Positions 10,006-20,816 of a DNA stretch of 64,000 nt are shown piece after piece. This stretch comes from Cystobasidiopsis lactophilus. Lineage: Eukaryota; Basidiomycota; Agaricostilbomycetes; Agaricostilbales; Chionosphaeraceae. The notes under the pieces were generated by a model, which ran no database searches, had not been told where the DNA came from, and worked only from the letters and a program-made list of their open reading frames with translations. The stretch is from NCBI GenBank assembly GCA_001599975.1, contig BCIO01000003.1:1-64000 (forward strand). Reading direction: 5' to 3'. Made by a program: the position numbers and the translations under genes. Positions within the stretch are counted from its first letter, which is position 1, and the number at the start of each line of letters is the position of its first letter.

Positions 10006-13000
10006 ATGGAGCGTCGCAAGCCGTACGACCGACCTGCGAAGAAGCCAGCGCCGAGTGCCGAGCAGCCCTCATCGATGCTCGGTTCCCTTTGGGCACGAGG
10101 GCGGTCCTTGTTCTCAGCGCCTTCGCTGCCCTCGCCGCCCGCTGCCGCCCCCGCCAGTGCTCCGCTGCCGCTGCCTGCCCCAGCAATAGCCACACCAGCA
10201 GCAGCAGCAGCCATCCCGCCCCCGCTGCGCTCCCCGTCGCTGTCCGGATTGCACCTCAGAAGCCCTTCGCCCTTGAACGGCCCTCGCCCTTTGCCCGGCC
10301 GCTCCCTCTTCCCAGCCTCGCCCACCGCCAGCCACAGCAACAAGAGACCTTACAGCGACCTCACCAGCGGGGGCAGCCCAGACCGGCAGCTGCTGGCCAG
10401 AGCCTCGCCCTTCAAGCCGCCGCCGCCCTTTGCCACTGGCCACCATTACGCCCCCAGCCTGGGCGGGCAGAGCATGGCGATGGGCGGCACCAGCAGCAGG
10501 GCACGCTCGCCGGGCGCCATGTCCAACGTGTCCATCGTCTCCTCAACGGCCAACAGCAGCGCCAGAAAGCGCCAGATGTTGTGGTCGCCCTCCAAAGGCT
10601 TCGTCGCCGCCCAAGACCCGCACGGCAGCAGGCAAGGCTCCGTTGAGCCCACCCGGTTTCCCGTCAACGAGGCCGAGCGCATCCTCAACACCTTGGAGGG
10701 AATGCGCGCCCGCCCGGTGTGTTCTCTCCCTTTGCCTGTTGGCGCGCCAGTTCGCAGGCTTACCGCTCGCACAACGACCACACAGCTCACGCGGTCCCAA
10801 TCGGTGCACGCCTCGACGGCCAACAGCAGGCACGGCCCCTCCGCGTCCCTCTCCAACCTCAGCGATCTCAGGTCTCCAAGCCCCGCCCGCAGGGAGCGCA
10901 CACCCTCCAGAGCTGGCCCGTCTCGCTTGGGCCCCGGTTCAGCCACCACAACTCAGGCACCGGAGACGCCCTCAACCCGCCGACGCGCAACGCCGGCCAT
11001 CGAGGAGGACCGCGAGATGGACTACCAGCCCGCTCCGCGAGAGTTCCAAGACCAGGGCATGCAGGTCGACTCGCCCCCTCGTGCCGCATCACCCCCTAAG
11101 TCGACCTCCAGGAAGAGGCGCGCCCCCTCCAGAGCGGCCTCGGAGCCACCCCAAGCCGCCAGCTCGCAAGAGCCACCACCAACGGCTACCCCGCTCCGCC
11201 GGTCAACCCGCCATCACGCCACATCGGCAGCCCCTACGTCCACTTCCAAGGGCAAGGGCAGGGATCAAGGGGAGGCAACCAACGTGAACCAGGCAGAGGA
11301 GGTCACCCCGCGCCAACCAAAAAAGGCCAAGAAGGCAGCAGCCCCTCCCGAGGCGCCGGTGGCCGGCCCCAGCACTTCTCGTCTGCCACCCCCTCCTCAA
11401 CCTCCGCTTCCTGCTCCACGCCGCGAAGTGCCGACCAAAAAAGCCGCGCCTCAAGTCGACACCAAGCGCATCCTCGCCCGCTCTGTTCGCCGGGCCACCC
11501 GCCACGCCTTCTCAGCCACCGCCGATGACCTGCCCAGCGATGACGAGCAACCGAATCCGAAGGCTCTTGCGGATGCCGCTCTATTGGACAAGCTCGCCTT
11601 GCCGGACATTGCCTTCCCGCCCGACTTCCAGTTTGAAAACATCGCCACGTCTTCCTCCATCTCAAAGGACAACCGGACGGACGCCATCATGATTGAGGTC
11701 ACGCCGGAGACTATCGAGCGCATGAAGCAGAACGGGCTCTTTCCGCTTAGCATCAAGGAGTTGCCGGCTCTTCCACCTCAGCAATCAACCTCCTCCGCCT
11801 TCACATCCACACCTGCTCCGCAAGAGCCCAAATCTACGTTCACGGCTCCGTCGCCGCCTAAAGTGCGTTTCGGCCTACTTGTTAAGTTCTCTGCCAGAAT
11901 CTTAGTGGTCCCATTTCGCGCAGGTCGAGGCTTCAGCTCCAGCCCCTCCTCAGGCCAACGGAACGTCGCCCTTTTCCTTCGCAATGCCAACCTCCACGCC
12001 TCTGCCGGCATTCTCTGCCGCCGCGCCGATCACCGCCACCAACCCAGAGGAGGGAGCCAAGAAGGCGGACTCGCCCTTCCCCTTCGGTGGCACTGCTGCT
12101 CCTGCGCCTGCATCAAGCTCCACCTTCACATTTGGAGCGGTCAAGAACCCTCTTGGGGCTTCCACCAGTTCGGACACCCAGATGGGCGACACCAGCTTCT
12201 CCAACGCCGAGGCCAGCCCGCCCAAAGCTGCTCCTCCGGCTTTGGCCTTTTCTAAACCGACTACGTCCACAGTAGAGCCCCCGGCCACTTCACAATTCAC
12301 ATTTGGAGCACCAGCTGCGCCACCAACTTCGCTTGGAGCGGCTCCCACGCCCGCTCCTTCCACCTTTACCTTTGCCAATAGTACCCCCGCGCCAGAGGCA
12401 GCCAAGACGGCGGGAGCAAGTTCGGCATTCAACTTTGGTGCAGCGCCAGTTGAAGCTCCCAAGGCATCGTCGTCCTTCAACTTTGGCACGCCGGCCACCA
12501 CGGCGAGCCCATCGCCTTTCGGAGCAGCTGCTTTTTCCACCACAGCAGATCCCAGCAGCAAGTCTCCTTTCAGTCTTGGAGCCCCGGTATCTACGCCAGC
12601 AGCGCCCGAAGCTCCCAAATCAACATTCAACTTTGGGGCGACTCCAGCTGCGGCGACCGAAAGCAAGCCTGCTCCCGCTTTTGGAGGCTTTGGCCAACCT
12701 ACTGCCTCTACTGCTTCGTCTCCCTTCACCTTTGGCCAATCGACAGACGCCTCCAAGCCATCACCCTTTGGGACAGCAGCTACAAGCACCGCCTCGGCTC
12801 AGCCATCTCCCTTTGCTTTCGGCTCCACGTCTTCTGCCACCCCTTCCTCTACCGCCCCCACTTTTAACTTCTCGGCGCCCTCAGGAGCGGCCACACCTGT
12901 CGAGACACCAGCGTTTGGTTTCGGCGGCGCTGCGTCCACCACTCCTTCGCCAGCAGCGTTGACGCCCTCAACGCCGTCTACGTTCCCCGCCACCTCCTTT

Positions 13001-13588
13001 CCCTTTGGCAGTACCTCCGCTGCCGCACAGCCATCGGGCTTTGCGTCTACCTTCCCTGGGTCCAAGCCTTCGAGCGCAACCAGCAATCAGTCAGGTGGGC
13101 TACCGCTTCACTTAGACAGGAGTTCGTCGGCTGAGATACTCTATGCTTCCTCAGACGCACCCCCTTTCGGGTCTGCGGTGTCTGGCTTCTCCTCGGCGGC
13201 ACCGGCCACCAGCGAGCCATCCCCCTTCCAGTTCAATGCGCCGGCCAAAACGAACGGCTTCACCTTTGGGGCTTCGGCTGCCACCGAAACGCCTACGCAA
13301 CCGGCTTCGCTGTTTCAGTTCGGCTCCAATCTTCCCGCCAATCAGCCGTTTGTCTTCGGTGCGGCGGCGGCCGGCGCTGCGCCGGCAACTCCGACTCTGG
13401 CGCCGCCTTCGCCCTTTGGCACACCGCCGCCAACGGCAGCGACCAATGCGCTCTTCAATATTGGTGCCGCTGGTGAACCCAAGTCGCCGTCAGGAGGTCG
13501 AAAGGTGCGTTTACATCCTGGTCTGGCTCGTGGCACAAACTCAACTCGCCTCCAGATTCGGGGCTTACCGGCACGACGAAAAGTATAG
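10006..13588 (+). CDS. FG-repeat nucleoporin (Nup1/Nup153-like)
   Basis: This is a nuclear-pore FG protein that would line the transport channel and bind karyopherins. From ATG 10006 (MERRKPYDRPAKKPAPSAEQ) a segment SMLGSLWARGRSLFS could form the amphipathic helix seen in nuclear-basket Nups. A long Ser/Pro/Arg-rich linker follows. Exon 1 ends at 11862 and a 61-nt intron (11863-11923) leads into a dense FG domain with many FTFG, FNFG, SPFG and FGFG motifs separated by Ala/Ser/Thr/Pro. A probable intron lies at 13095-13154; it is also open in frame. The last, 13505-13555, leads to GGRKIRGLPARRKV and a TAG at 13588. The basic C terminus is typical of basket Nups. Length is about 1,110 residues. 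The exact orthologue (Nup1, Nup60, Nup124 type) cannot be decided from motifs alone. Confidence 0.85.
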
Positions 13589-13840
13589 CGCTTATGCGCG
13601 AATAGGGTTCTTCTAAGTTAGCGGAATGGCATGGGGTTCGCGATGTACTGTTTGCCACACGATTCGTGCCCTTGCCCAGATCGCCTCGAACTCGGCGAGA
13701 ACTTTTGCTGCCTTGCGGTCCGACCCTTCTCGCTCTTACGTCCTTATACGGAGTTGTTCGCCAGCTACTTGCTGTGGAGGATCCCTTTTGGACCGCGACG
13801 AGCAGTACCACGGCACTACCTTGCTTCCTCGCCGTTGTTT

Positions 13841-14560
13841 TGCTTCGTTGTCGAAGTCTTGGCCATCCGTTAGTCCGTTTGGAGGTGTTGTTCTACCCAG
13901 TCCACAAGGCAGCCAAGCCCCGCGAGAGAGTTGCCGCCTTCCTCCGGCGTTCACGGTGCAAGCTGTTCATTCTCCGCTCCCACGCCTTGCTTGCCGTTGT
14001 TGTTTCGATTGCCACGACTTAAGTTGTCCGTTTCGATTTGTCTCATCCGTCGAAGCGCACACAACTCGGGTCACACCTCACAAGGCATGAAAGCCGGCCT
14101 CGATGTACAACTTGCCTTGTCTAAGTATGAAGGCTGTCAGTTGGCCACATGCCGCCATCCCAGAGTGCCTCACATGCTGCTTTGCACGCTGCATCGATCA
14201 ACTTCAGGCTCAGAACAATGCCCGGAGCAGCGAGCTGAACCCTTCGCTTTTGCGCATCGCCTTGCCACCGGCCCAATTCTACCCATCAAACTGACACCTG
14301 GGATCCTGGTGAGCCTCTGTCTGCAAACAAACAGGCAAGATTGACGGAAACGGCGGTCCGCGGACTTAAAATGCCCAATTCCAAAGGCGGCCAGAGCTCC
14401 TGCTGAGCGTGCGGACGGACACGATCCATTCTAGTGTAGCGGAATTCTGCTGTCACTATGGTAGAGCGATTTAGTCACTATGGCCGAGCGGTTAAGGTTA
14501 GCTTTAGCTAAAATCTATGTCCCGGACGCAACTCATCCCAAATTTGCGTAGGCGTTTGAT
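13841..14560 (+). repeat. Long direct repeat, copy A
   Basis: About 720 bp nearly identical to 17371-18096 in the same orientation. Differences are scattered substitutions and a 6-bp indel: copy B has ATTAAA after TTGTCTAA. The right edge of similarity is sharp, at GCGTTTGAT, inside the anticodon stem of the tRNA that is complete in copy B. The left edge is near TGCTTC(G/A)TTG. No protein family was recognised in any frame, and there are no TG...CA termini or target-site repeats that would suggest a mobile element. Confidence 0.9.
14474..14560 (+). pseudogene. Truncated tRNA-Ser 5' part
   Basis: GTCACTATGGCCGAGCGG followed by the same 55-bp D-arm insert found in the complete gene at 18009, then GGCGTTTGAT. 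Here the sequence leaves homology, so the anticodon, variable arm and T arm are absent. It has the A-box but no B-box, so it should not be a working tRNA gene. One base differs from copy B in the insert (TCCCGG versus TCGCGG). Confidence 0.85.
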
Positions 14561-14687
14561 GTCGGAGGAGTCCATGCTATCCGTTTATGCAATTAGGGTT
14601 GCCTCCCACTGCCCCGTAGATTCCCCGACTGGTCTGCGAAACTGTTACTGCAATCGAGTTCCAGTTCCAATTGAGGGGTGATACACT

Positions 14688-15934
14688 TCAAGGCGCTTCC
14701 GCCATTGCTCGCCCATTCCACCTGTACACCGGCCCGGCGTGCACATTATATCGATAGTAGTTGTTGGTGCCAGCGACATCTGTGTAGCACTTTGAGCCGT
14801 GGTAGAGAAGGGACCCTTAGAGAGGGAAGTCATCGCACTCATCGCGCGTCGGAAGGTCAAATTGATTCGGCCCTCTGCTTTTGCCCGTTTTGGAATGGCA
14901 TGCAGCCACTTGCTTTGAGTTGTCCCTCTCATGACAATCATGACGCCGGATGCTAGGGAGAACTTCTCGACCGGCGCTTGCTTCTGCGTCTTGTGCTTGA
15001 GGTAGAAGTCGCGGTTACCGCCCAGGCTGAGAGATGCAATGCAGGGCAGAGGACCAAGGAAACTCTCGTCGTCAGCTAAGAGCCGCCATGAGTAGGCAAC
15101 TCAAGAGAAGATTGGCGAGGCCTTACAGTGATAGGAAATCGAGTCTTTGCCGTCTGCATAGTAGTTGACCAGCACAAAGTTGAACTTGGCCCCCACTTTT
15201 GTTTCTACCTGCTCCTTCAACAAAGCAAGGACTTGAGGCATTGGGCGAGGCTGGATCTTGTACTTCGATGGTGGCGAATCGGTTTCGTCGCAGCCGAAGA
15301 CGGTTGTGAATCGCGGCGTGGTAATTGGCACTGCGGCGAACATCAATCTATGTTTGAAGATGCTCAGACACAGGAACTTACTGCCTCGGGCCTGGTATTT
15401 GACGCGGTAGAAAGGCAACTCCTTCCGCAAGTACGTGAACAACTCTTTGCGGCCAGGAGAAGTCACAAAGCTATCGAACACGAGCAAGTCTAGATCAGGG
15501 GTCTTCTTGATTACTCGGGGCGGTTGAGTGGTGATCATCGACGCCAGATCGAATTCGGCATCGTTGATGGCGAGAGGGTTGCGAGTTGAAGGACCGGCGT
15601 TCGTCGAAGCGGATGATGTGCTGGGCAAAGGACGATGCTGCTCTTCTAGCGCCGTCTCAGATAGTTTGGCACGCTTAAATGGCGGCTCCTTGGTGTCCGA
15701 ATTGTCGCCGTCCAGGTCGATGACCTCTGCAGGCTCTGCTGCTCGATTTGTGCTGGATATGGCCAACTTGGCTTGTGGCTTTGAGAAGAAAAGTCTGGCT
15801 TGCTTCATTTGGACACAGGAACGGCGGCCAGATGGTCGATCGGAGACAACTCGCCCTCGATGGGTTTTGGGCGGGTTGGCCACGAACGAGCGACTTGTGA
15901 TTTGCAACTGCTTGGTTTCGTCTGGCTGGAGCAT
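14688..15934 (-). CDS. AlkB-family 2-oxoglutarate/Fe(II) dioxygenase (ALKBH2/3-like)
   Basis: This enzyme type oxidatively removes alkyl groups from nucleic-acid bases. The first exon (from 15934) has a basic, disordered N terminus, an IDLDGDNSDTKEPPFKRAKL stretch and then the dioxygenase core: YRVKYQARG, TTVFGCDE, YKIQPRPMPQVLALL, FNFVLVNYYADG. A small intron splits the first iron-ligand motif; joined it reads SYHSDDESFLG, giving the H-x-D pair. The next exon has IASLSLGGNRDFYLKHK, the distal His in WLHAIPKR and the 2-OG-binding Arg in RINLTFRR. A last intron leads to NVAGTNNYYRYNVHAGPVYR and a TGA at 14688. All catalytic residues are present. N-terminal PCNA-type motifs are not obvious except a possible QARLFF near residue 45, which resembles a PIP/APIM-like site. 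ALKBH2 versus ALKBH3 cannot be settled here. Confidence 0.85.
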
Positions 15935-17370
15935 TTCCTAACATGCTGACTGTGTCGGGTTTCTACATCCTGCTGTCCCTTGCCTCGATTGTGTCGCACA
16001 ACCCGCCAGGACTGCACGAATAGCCTGTAAGTCTCGTGGAGCTCCGCCTGCCGTGAATTTCGAAAGGTTCCGCTCCAACTCTTTGCGTTAGAACAGCGAT
16101 GGGATTTTGGCCCCAAAAGGGCATAAGCTGGCGATGCTCGGACTCTTCAAGCTCCGCGCAAGCTTTGGTTGTCGTTCAAAGACTTGACTGGCGAGGTCTT
16201 CATGCTGCCGAACGCAATGCTTTACACAAGCTTCTGCTGAAACAATACCAACCCAATCTGTGCACTGCAAGGTCCGTCATTTTGGAGCTTCGCGGCAACT
16301 GCTGCAGAGGTGGAATTTCCTTGCTAACGCCCTCGCACTCTGAAGTCAGCGGCAATCAGCGAACCCTGCGCGCTGCCTAGAGACCAACCACAGCCACGCT
16401 CGGTTATGTTCAAAAGCATAGGATCGATTCCACCGCCGCCTTGGCCAAGCCGCAAGGGGTCGTACCCGACTCGACGATTGGGCGCCCGCGCCGCGCGTTC
16501 ATTCACTAGTCGCACCTGTTTAGGGACCCTAAATTCTCGCCTACGAGAGTTTTAAGCAGATGTCGCTCATGTTTGCGCTGGACGAGCCTTATGGAGCCCG
16601 GGAATGCTACTCTCAGGCGTGCCTCGTTCTAGAAGTCCGACATCGTCCTTGAAGACCTCCAGTTGCTACCCACCTTCTGCATAGCGTAAATTGACTTGAA
16701 GCCTCGCTTTCGCGTATTCAAGACTGACGGGCGCTTTTCGTCGCCACCGACACCTCAGCGTGTAGGCCCCCCTTCCCCAGTTCATTGTGGCCACAATGCA
16801 CCGAGCACTTCCAATTTGGTTGGTTCCGGGTGTTTACGCTGTCTTCCAATCCGTTGCTCGCCGTGCAGAAGAACCGGCAGTCTCGCTTGGCGCCAATACG
16901 CCGAAGGGTCCCTCTTGGTCTTCCGTCGCATTTATTCTTCAGTATCTCGGCGCTTCGATAATAACACTGAATGGCTCCATGGAGACCGCCGCCTTCTAGC
17001 TTAGCCCATCGCGATTCGCGATTGCGCAACTGGCAGCTGTAAGCCCGCACTTCCGTTCAGATGCAACACGAAGTGATCTTTTATTATATCCCGTGCAGAT
17101 TTCGAACAGCGTCTGGCATGATGCGGTGGGCGGCTCCTTTGTGTTCAACAACGGTTGCTAAAGGCAAGTTGGTTTTAGCAAGGGGTCATGTTCTCCATGA
17201 CTTTGCGCTTGAGTCATGGCTCTCTCGCTCTTATCACTTCTTATACCCGTTTGATGCGCCACAACAGTAAGGCTGCGTGGGCCCTGCTGCTCAGGCACTG
17301 GCGCCAGTCGAACGCACGACTTAAAAGCCAGCCCGAGCTGCCCATTCTCCGCTCCCACAGCTTTTTGTTC
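15935..17370. other. Gene-poor interval between the dioxygenase and repeat copy B
   Basis: About 1.4 kb with only short overlapping frames. No protein domain, tRNA or repeat beyond the left edge of copy B was recognised. The 5' part should contain the promoter of the minus-strand dioxygenase. Confidence 0.4.
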
Positions 17371-18096
17371 TGCTTCATTGCTGAAGTCTTGGCCATCCGT
17401 TAGTGCGTTTGGAGGTGTTGTACTACCCAGTCCACAAGGCAGCCAAGCCCCGCGAGAGAGTTGCCACCTTCATCCGGCGTTCATGGTGCAAGCTGTTCAT
17501 TCTCTGCTCCCACGCCTTGCTTGCCGTTCTTGTTTCAATTGCCAGGACTTATGTTCTCCGTTTCGATTTGCCTCATCCATCGCAGCGCACACAACTCGGG
17601 TCACACCTCACAAGGCATGAAGCCGGCCTCGATGTACAACTTGCCTTGTCTAAATTAAAGTATGAAGGCTGTCAGTTGGCCTCATGCCGCCATCCCAGAG
17701 TGCCTCACATACTGCTTTGCACGCTGCATCGATCAACTTCAGGCTCAGAACAATGCCCGGAGCAGCGAGCTGAACCCTTCGCTTTTGCGCATCGCCTTGC
17801 CACCGGCCCAATTCTACCCATCAAACTGACACCTGGGATCCTGGTGAGCCTCTGTCTGCAAACAAACAGGCAAGATTGACGGAAACGGCGGTCCGCGGAC
17901 TTAAAATGCCCAATTCCAAAGGCGGCCAGAGCTCCTGCTGAGCGTGCGGACGGACACGATCCATTCTAGTGTAGCGGAATTCTGCTGTCACTATGGTAGA
18001 GCGATTTAGTCACTATGGCCGAGCGGTTAAGGTTAGCTTTAGCTAAAATCTATGTCGCGGACGCAACTCATCCCAAATTTGCGTAGGCGTTTGATT
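17371..18096 (+). repeat. Long direct repeat, copy B
   Basis: About 726 bp nearly identical to copy A at 13841-14560. It reads continuously into the complete interrupted tRNA-Ser gene. Because copy A stops inside the tRNA while copy B keeps the whole gene, copy B is the likelier parent and copy A a duplicated segment. The two copies flank the AlkB gene, so unequal recombination between them could delete it. Confidence 0.9.
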
Positions 18097-18159
18097 AGAA
18101 TTACGGTTCTTATCATCAAATCCGGTCTCCGGGCGTAGGTTCAAGTCCTACTGGTGACG
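18009..18159 (+). tRNA. tRNA-Ser(AGA) with a D-arm insertion and an anticodon-loop intron
   Basis: The acceptor strand GTCACTA (18009-18015) pairs with TGGTGAC (18152-18158), discriminator G. The D stem starts GCC and the A-box TGGCCGAGCGG is intact. After TTAAGG the tRNA is interrupted by 55 bp (18033-18087) and resumes with CG TTTGA. The anticodon loop is TT-AGA-A with anticodon at 18097-18099. A canonical-position intron of 14 nt (18101-18114) follows base 37; its TTCT can pair with AGAA. The stem closes with TCAAA, then a long variable arm TCCGG-TCT-CCGGG, the T arm GTAGG-TTCAAGT-CCTAC (B-box) and a T-run terminator. Removing both insertions gives a textbook serine tRNA. Whether the D-arm insert is spliced out or makes this a pseudogene is unknown. 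Confidence 0.75.
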
Positions 18160-18171
18160 ACCAGACCAAAA

Positions 18172-18177
18172 TTTTTT
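18172..18177 (+). terminator. RNA polymerase III terminator
   Basis: Six T residues, 12 bp after the discriminator base of the tRNA-Ser gene, as expected for Pol III termination. Confidence 0.75.
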
Positions 18178-18732
18178 GCACCGGCCCTTTTTCGGGCCCC
18201 TTTCCCCCTTTCCCCTTTCCGGACTCTTTTAAATCCTCTCAACCACTTTTTTTTTGAGGCCTTTCTTGCCCGCGCAAAAGGATTAAAAGGACGACGTAGT
18301 TAGGGACGTAGTTCAAGGAATCTGCTGTTGCCACTTTTTTACCACAACTTCTTGCGAGAGATGTCGGAAGTGAGCCGCACTGAGCTCTCTGGAATGCGAC
18401 GGCGACGTGACAGGTTCTCTAGAGGTCCTCCTAACCGCTCTTCACATCGCCTAGTCTCCAGTACCTACAGAAACGTTGCACGGCCAGCTTCCCAGAGCTT
18501 GATAGGGCGCCGCTGCCAAATTCTGCGTTCGCACAATTGTGACATCTGTCGAACATCTTCTTGCTCTCTCGCCCACGTTTGCTTTTAGTGTCTGCCAAAC
18601 AACCCAGAACAACTGCCTCCCGATCTTGGGCCTCTTGCAACTTGCTGGACCAGTTTCCGTAGGGTTATTTTAGCGACAGCTGTCAACCCCGCTAAACTGA
18701 CAGGGTTCCCGTTAGGTCTACCGACGTATTCA
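18178..18732. other. Intergenic stretch, nothing recognised
   Basis: It includes pyrimidine-rich sequence just after the tRNA (CCCCTTTCCCCCTTTCCCC) and the presumed promoter of the F-box gene. No further feature is supported. Confidence 0.4.
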
Positions 18733-20318
18733 ATGGGCCGCAATCATGACAAAACGCTGCAATATGCCGGCGTAGCCCAGGAACCCGCTCGCGCCTCGGC
18801 TCAAGGCATTGGATGGACCTTTTGGGGCTCATCCGCCAAACCTTCGCAGCAAACAGCGGCTGAGAATCGCCACCGGAACGCCCAAATACCCCTGATCAAA
18901 CTTCGTGAGTTCCCCGACAACCGAAAACTTGCCAGCACCATGATTGATGCCCACGCCTTGCAGCAACGGAAATCAAGATGATGATCCTCAACTTCGCTGA
19001 CCCCGACGGCGAACGCCAGGTCACGTTCAAACGCAAGAAGGAGATCGGACTTCGAATCCCGAGGTGGGAACTCAAACGGAAGCACTGGCATCCTCCCCAC
19101 GCCGACCGACTGGACGTTGTTCAACGCTCAAAACTGATAGCGGTAGCCTTAGTCTGCCGCGACCTCAATTCGCTTGTTCAACATTTGATCTGGGAGAAGG
19201 TCGCCTTCCACGTTAGGCACGAGAAACATTCTGCTCAAGTCGAGGTCTTCGGATTGGCTCTCCGGGAACATGGCGACGCCATTCGCGAGCTTTTCATTCG
19301 CATCAAGTCACCCAGGGCTGCTTGGGAAGATGGAAAACAAGTGTTCAACGCTGAAGCGACGGCCGTTCAATTTTGCGACCAAATCCTCTCCTTGATCGCT
19401 GTTCACAAGGCCTCGCACAAACAAGCACCTTTGGCCCGCCTCGAAATCGAGCTCGTCGAGTTTTCCGAAGCCGCCAACGTGGAAGCCCTCTTTACCTCGG
19501 ATGCTTTGCTTTCTTTGGGTAGCGTCCTCAAGAAGGTGATGATCAGCGCCTATGCCGATCACCGCTGGATGAGGCGACCTTTGCCTCCAACCATTCACGG
19601 AACTCAACTTGATCTGAAGCCTTTTAACAACCTCCAAGTTCTGGAAGTCTCGCCGCGCAGCCTTTTGAGGGGCATCCTTCCCGACATCGACCTTTCTTCC
19701 CACTACGTCCGAGACTTTACTCTCAAGCGCGATCCGTCCAATGAATGGACCCTCAAATCTCTCGATCTGGGTGTCTACAGCGCCAGCTCTTACCTGTCGG
19801 CCAATCCCCAAGCGCCAGCTTTTGGACCGTCTAGTGAAGGCCGTGCGATCAATTTGCTTAAAAGTTCGCCCTTCTTGGAGCGCCTGGAGCTTCACCTCAG
19901 TAATGCGGAAGAGCTGGATACTTGGATGGACAATGTGGGCAGCGGATTGGTCCAACTCACTTTGACGATTGCCTGTGCCACCCCTCCACCCAACTTTTGC
20001 CGCCTTCAATGTTTCTACGGACTGGAATCGTTCGCCTTCTCTTCCTACTCCAGATTTTACGACCGCGGATTCAGCCCATGGTCGCTTCCGACTCCCACCT
20101 TCGACTCCTTGCCGCCGTCCATTCGACGAATGTCGCTGGACGTGGACATAGCGTTTCTCGCCCGCTTGATCGCAACTCGTCAGGTGCCCGGCCACTTTCC
20201 CAACCTGTCGTATCTGAAGATCTCCGTTCCCTACACGCGCTGGGCCACCGAGCAGATTATCAAGACCCTTGAGCGCGATTGCGACAAAGCGGGAGTCAAC
20301 GTACAGCTCACCCTCTGA
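18733..20318 (+). CDS. F-box protein with leucine-rich C-terminal region
   Basis: F-box proteins recruit substrates to SCF ubiquitin ligases. Exon 1 (18733-18904) starts MGRNHDKTLQYAGVAQEP and ends at a GTGAGT donor. Joining to the acceptor after 18963 creates IPLIKLPTEIKMMILNFADPD, a good F-box helix 1 with the L-P-x-E-I core, followed about 40 residues later by SKLIAVALVCRDLNSLVQHL and IWEKVAF, the F-box helix with conserved V-C-R. The rest, to the TGA at 20318, has repeated leucine-spaced segments (LARLEIELVEF, LQVLEVSPRSL, LERLELHLSNAEEL, LSYLKISVP) like the LRR-type regions of basidiomycete F-box families. The total is about 510 residues. It is not closely similar to the F-box-like family at 47-50 and 60-64 kb. 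Confidence 0.7.
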
Positions 20319-20816
20319 GCGGTGGATCTCTTTCTCGGTTTGGGACTAGCACCTCTGACTATCATTGGGCGTGCACTCACATGCTGTCCAACAGGCATCT
20401 ACCCTGGCGATTCAATTTTGGCCTTGGAAAGTGGGAAGGCAAACGAATGGACGCGTTAGCGCTGTTCCGCTGCTATTCATTCCCAGTGTAGCTGCAGAAA
20501 ACACTTTTGGTAGTCTTCTTGTCACCACAAGCACCTGAGAGGTTTCGGAGAACCGAGCAGCCGGCCGAGCATGTGAAATTCAAGTCGGAAGTCAACGTCT
20601 ACCGCCTTCTTTCTCGGAGTCGAACCCTTGGCGCGACTCTTGCTTTTCACTGGCCAACCACTCTAGACCAAGCAGATACTCAAATTTGCCGCGGTCTTCA
20701 AGTCTCCTGTGTAATTGCGGCGCCTTAAAATCTCGCCTTCCATTTAGGCGGCCTTCGAATTGGAAGCTCCAAGCGCCTTCTAATCTTTACCTATTCTGCT
20801 GCCTCAACCTGCAACA
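20319..20816. other. Intergenic stretch, nothing recognised
   Basis: Presumed terminator of the F-box gene and promoter of the hydrolase gene. Frames are short. Confidence 0.4.

Noticed and set aside
16380-16520. A possible rRNA or tRNA fragment suggested by GC-rich, structured-looking sequence
   Set aside because: No A/B-box pair, no acceptor pairing and no recognisable rRNA core motif could be found by eye.
13841-18096. The two 720-bp direct repeats as LTRs of a retroelement
   Set aside because: The interior is a host AlkB-type gene on the opposite strand with host-style introns. There are no reverse transcriptase or gag motifs, no TG...CA ends and no target-site duplication. One end lies inside a tRNA, which fits segmental duplication.
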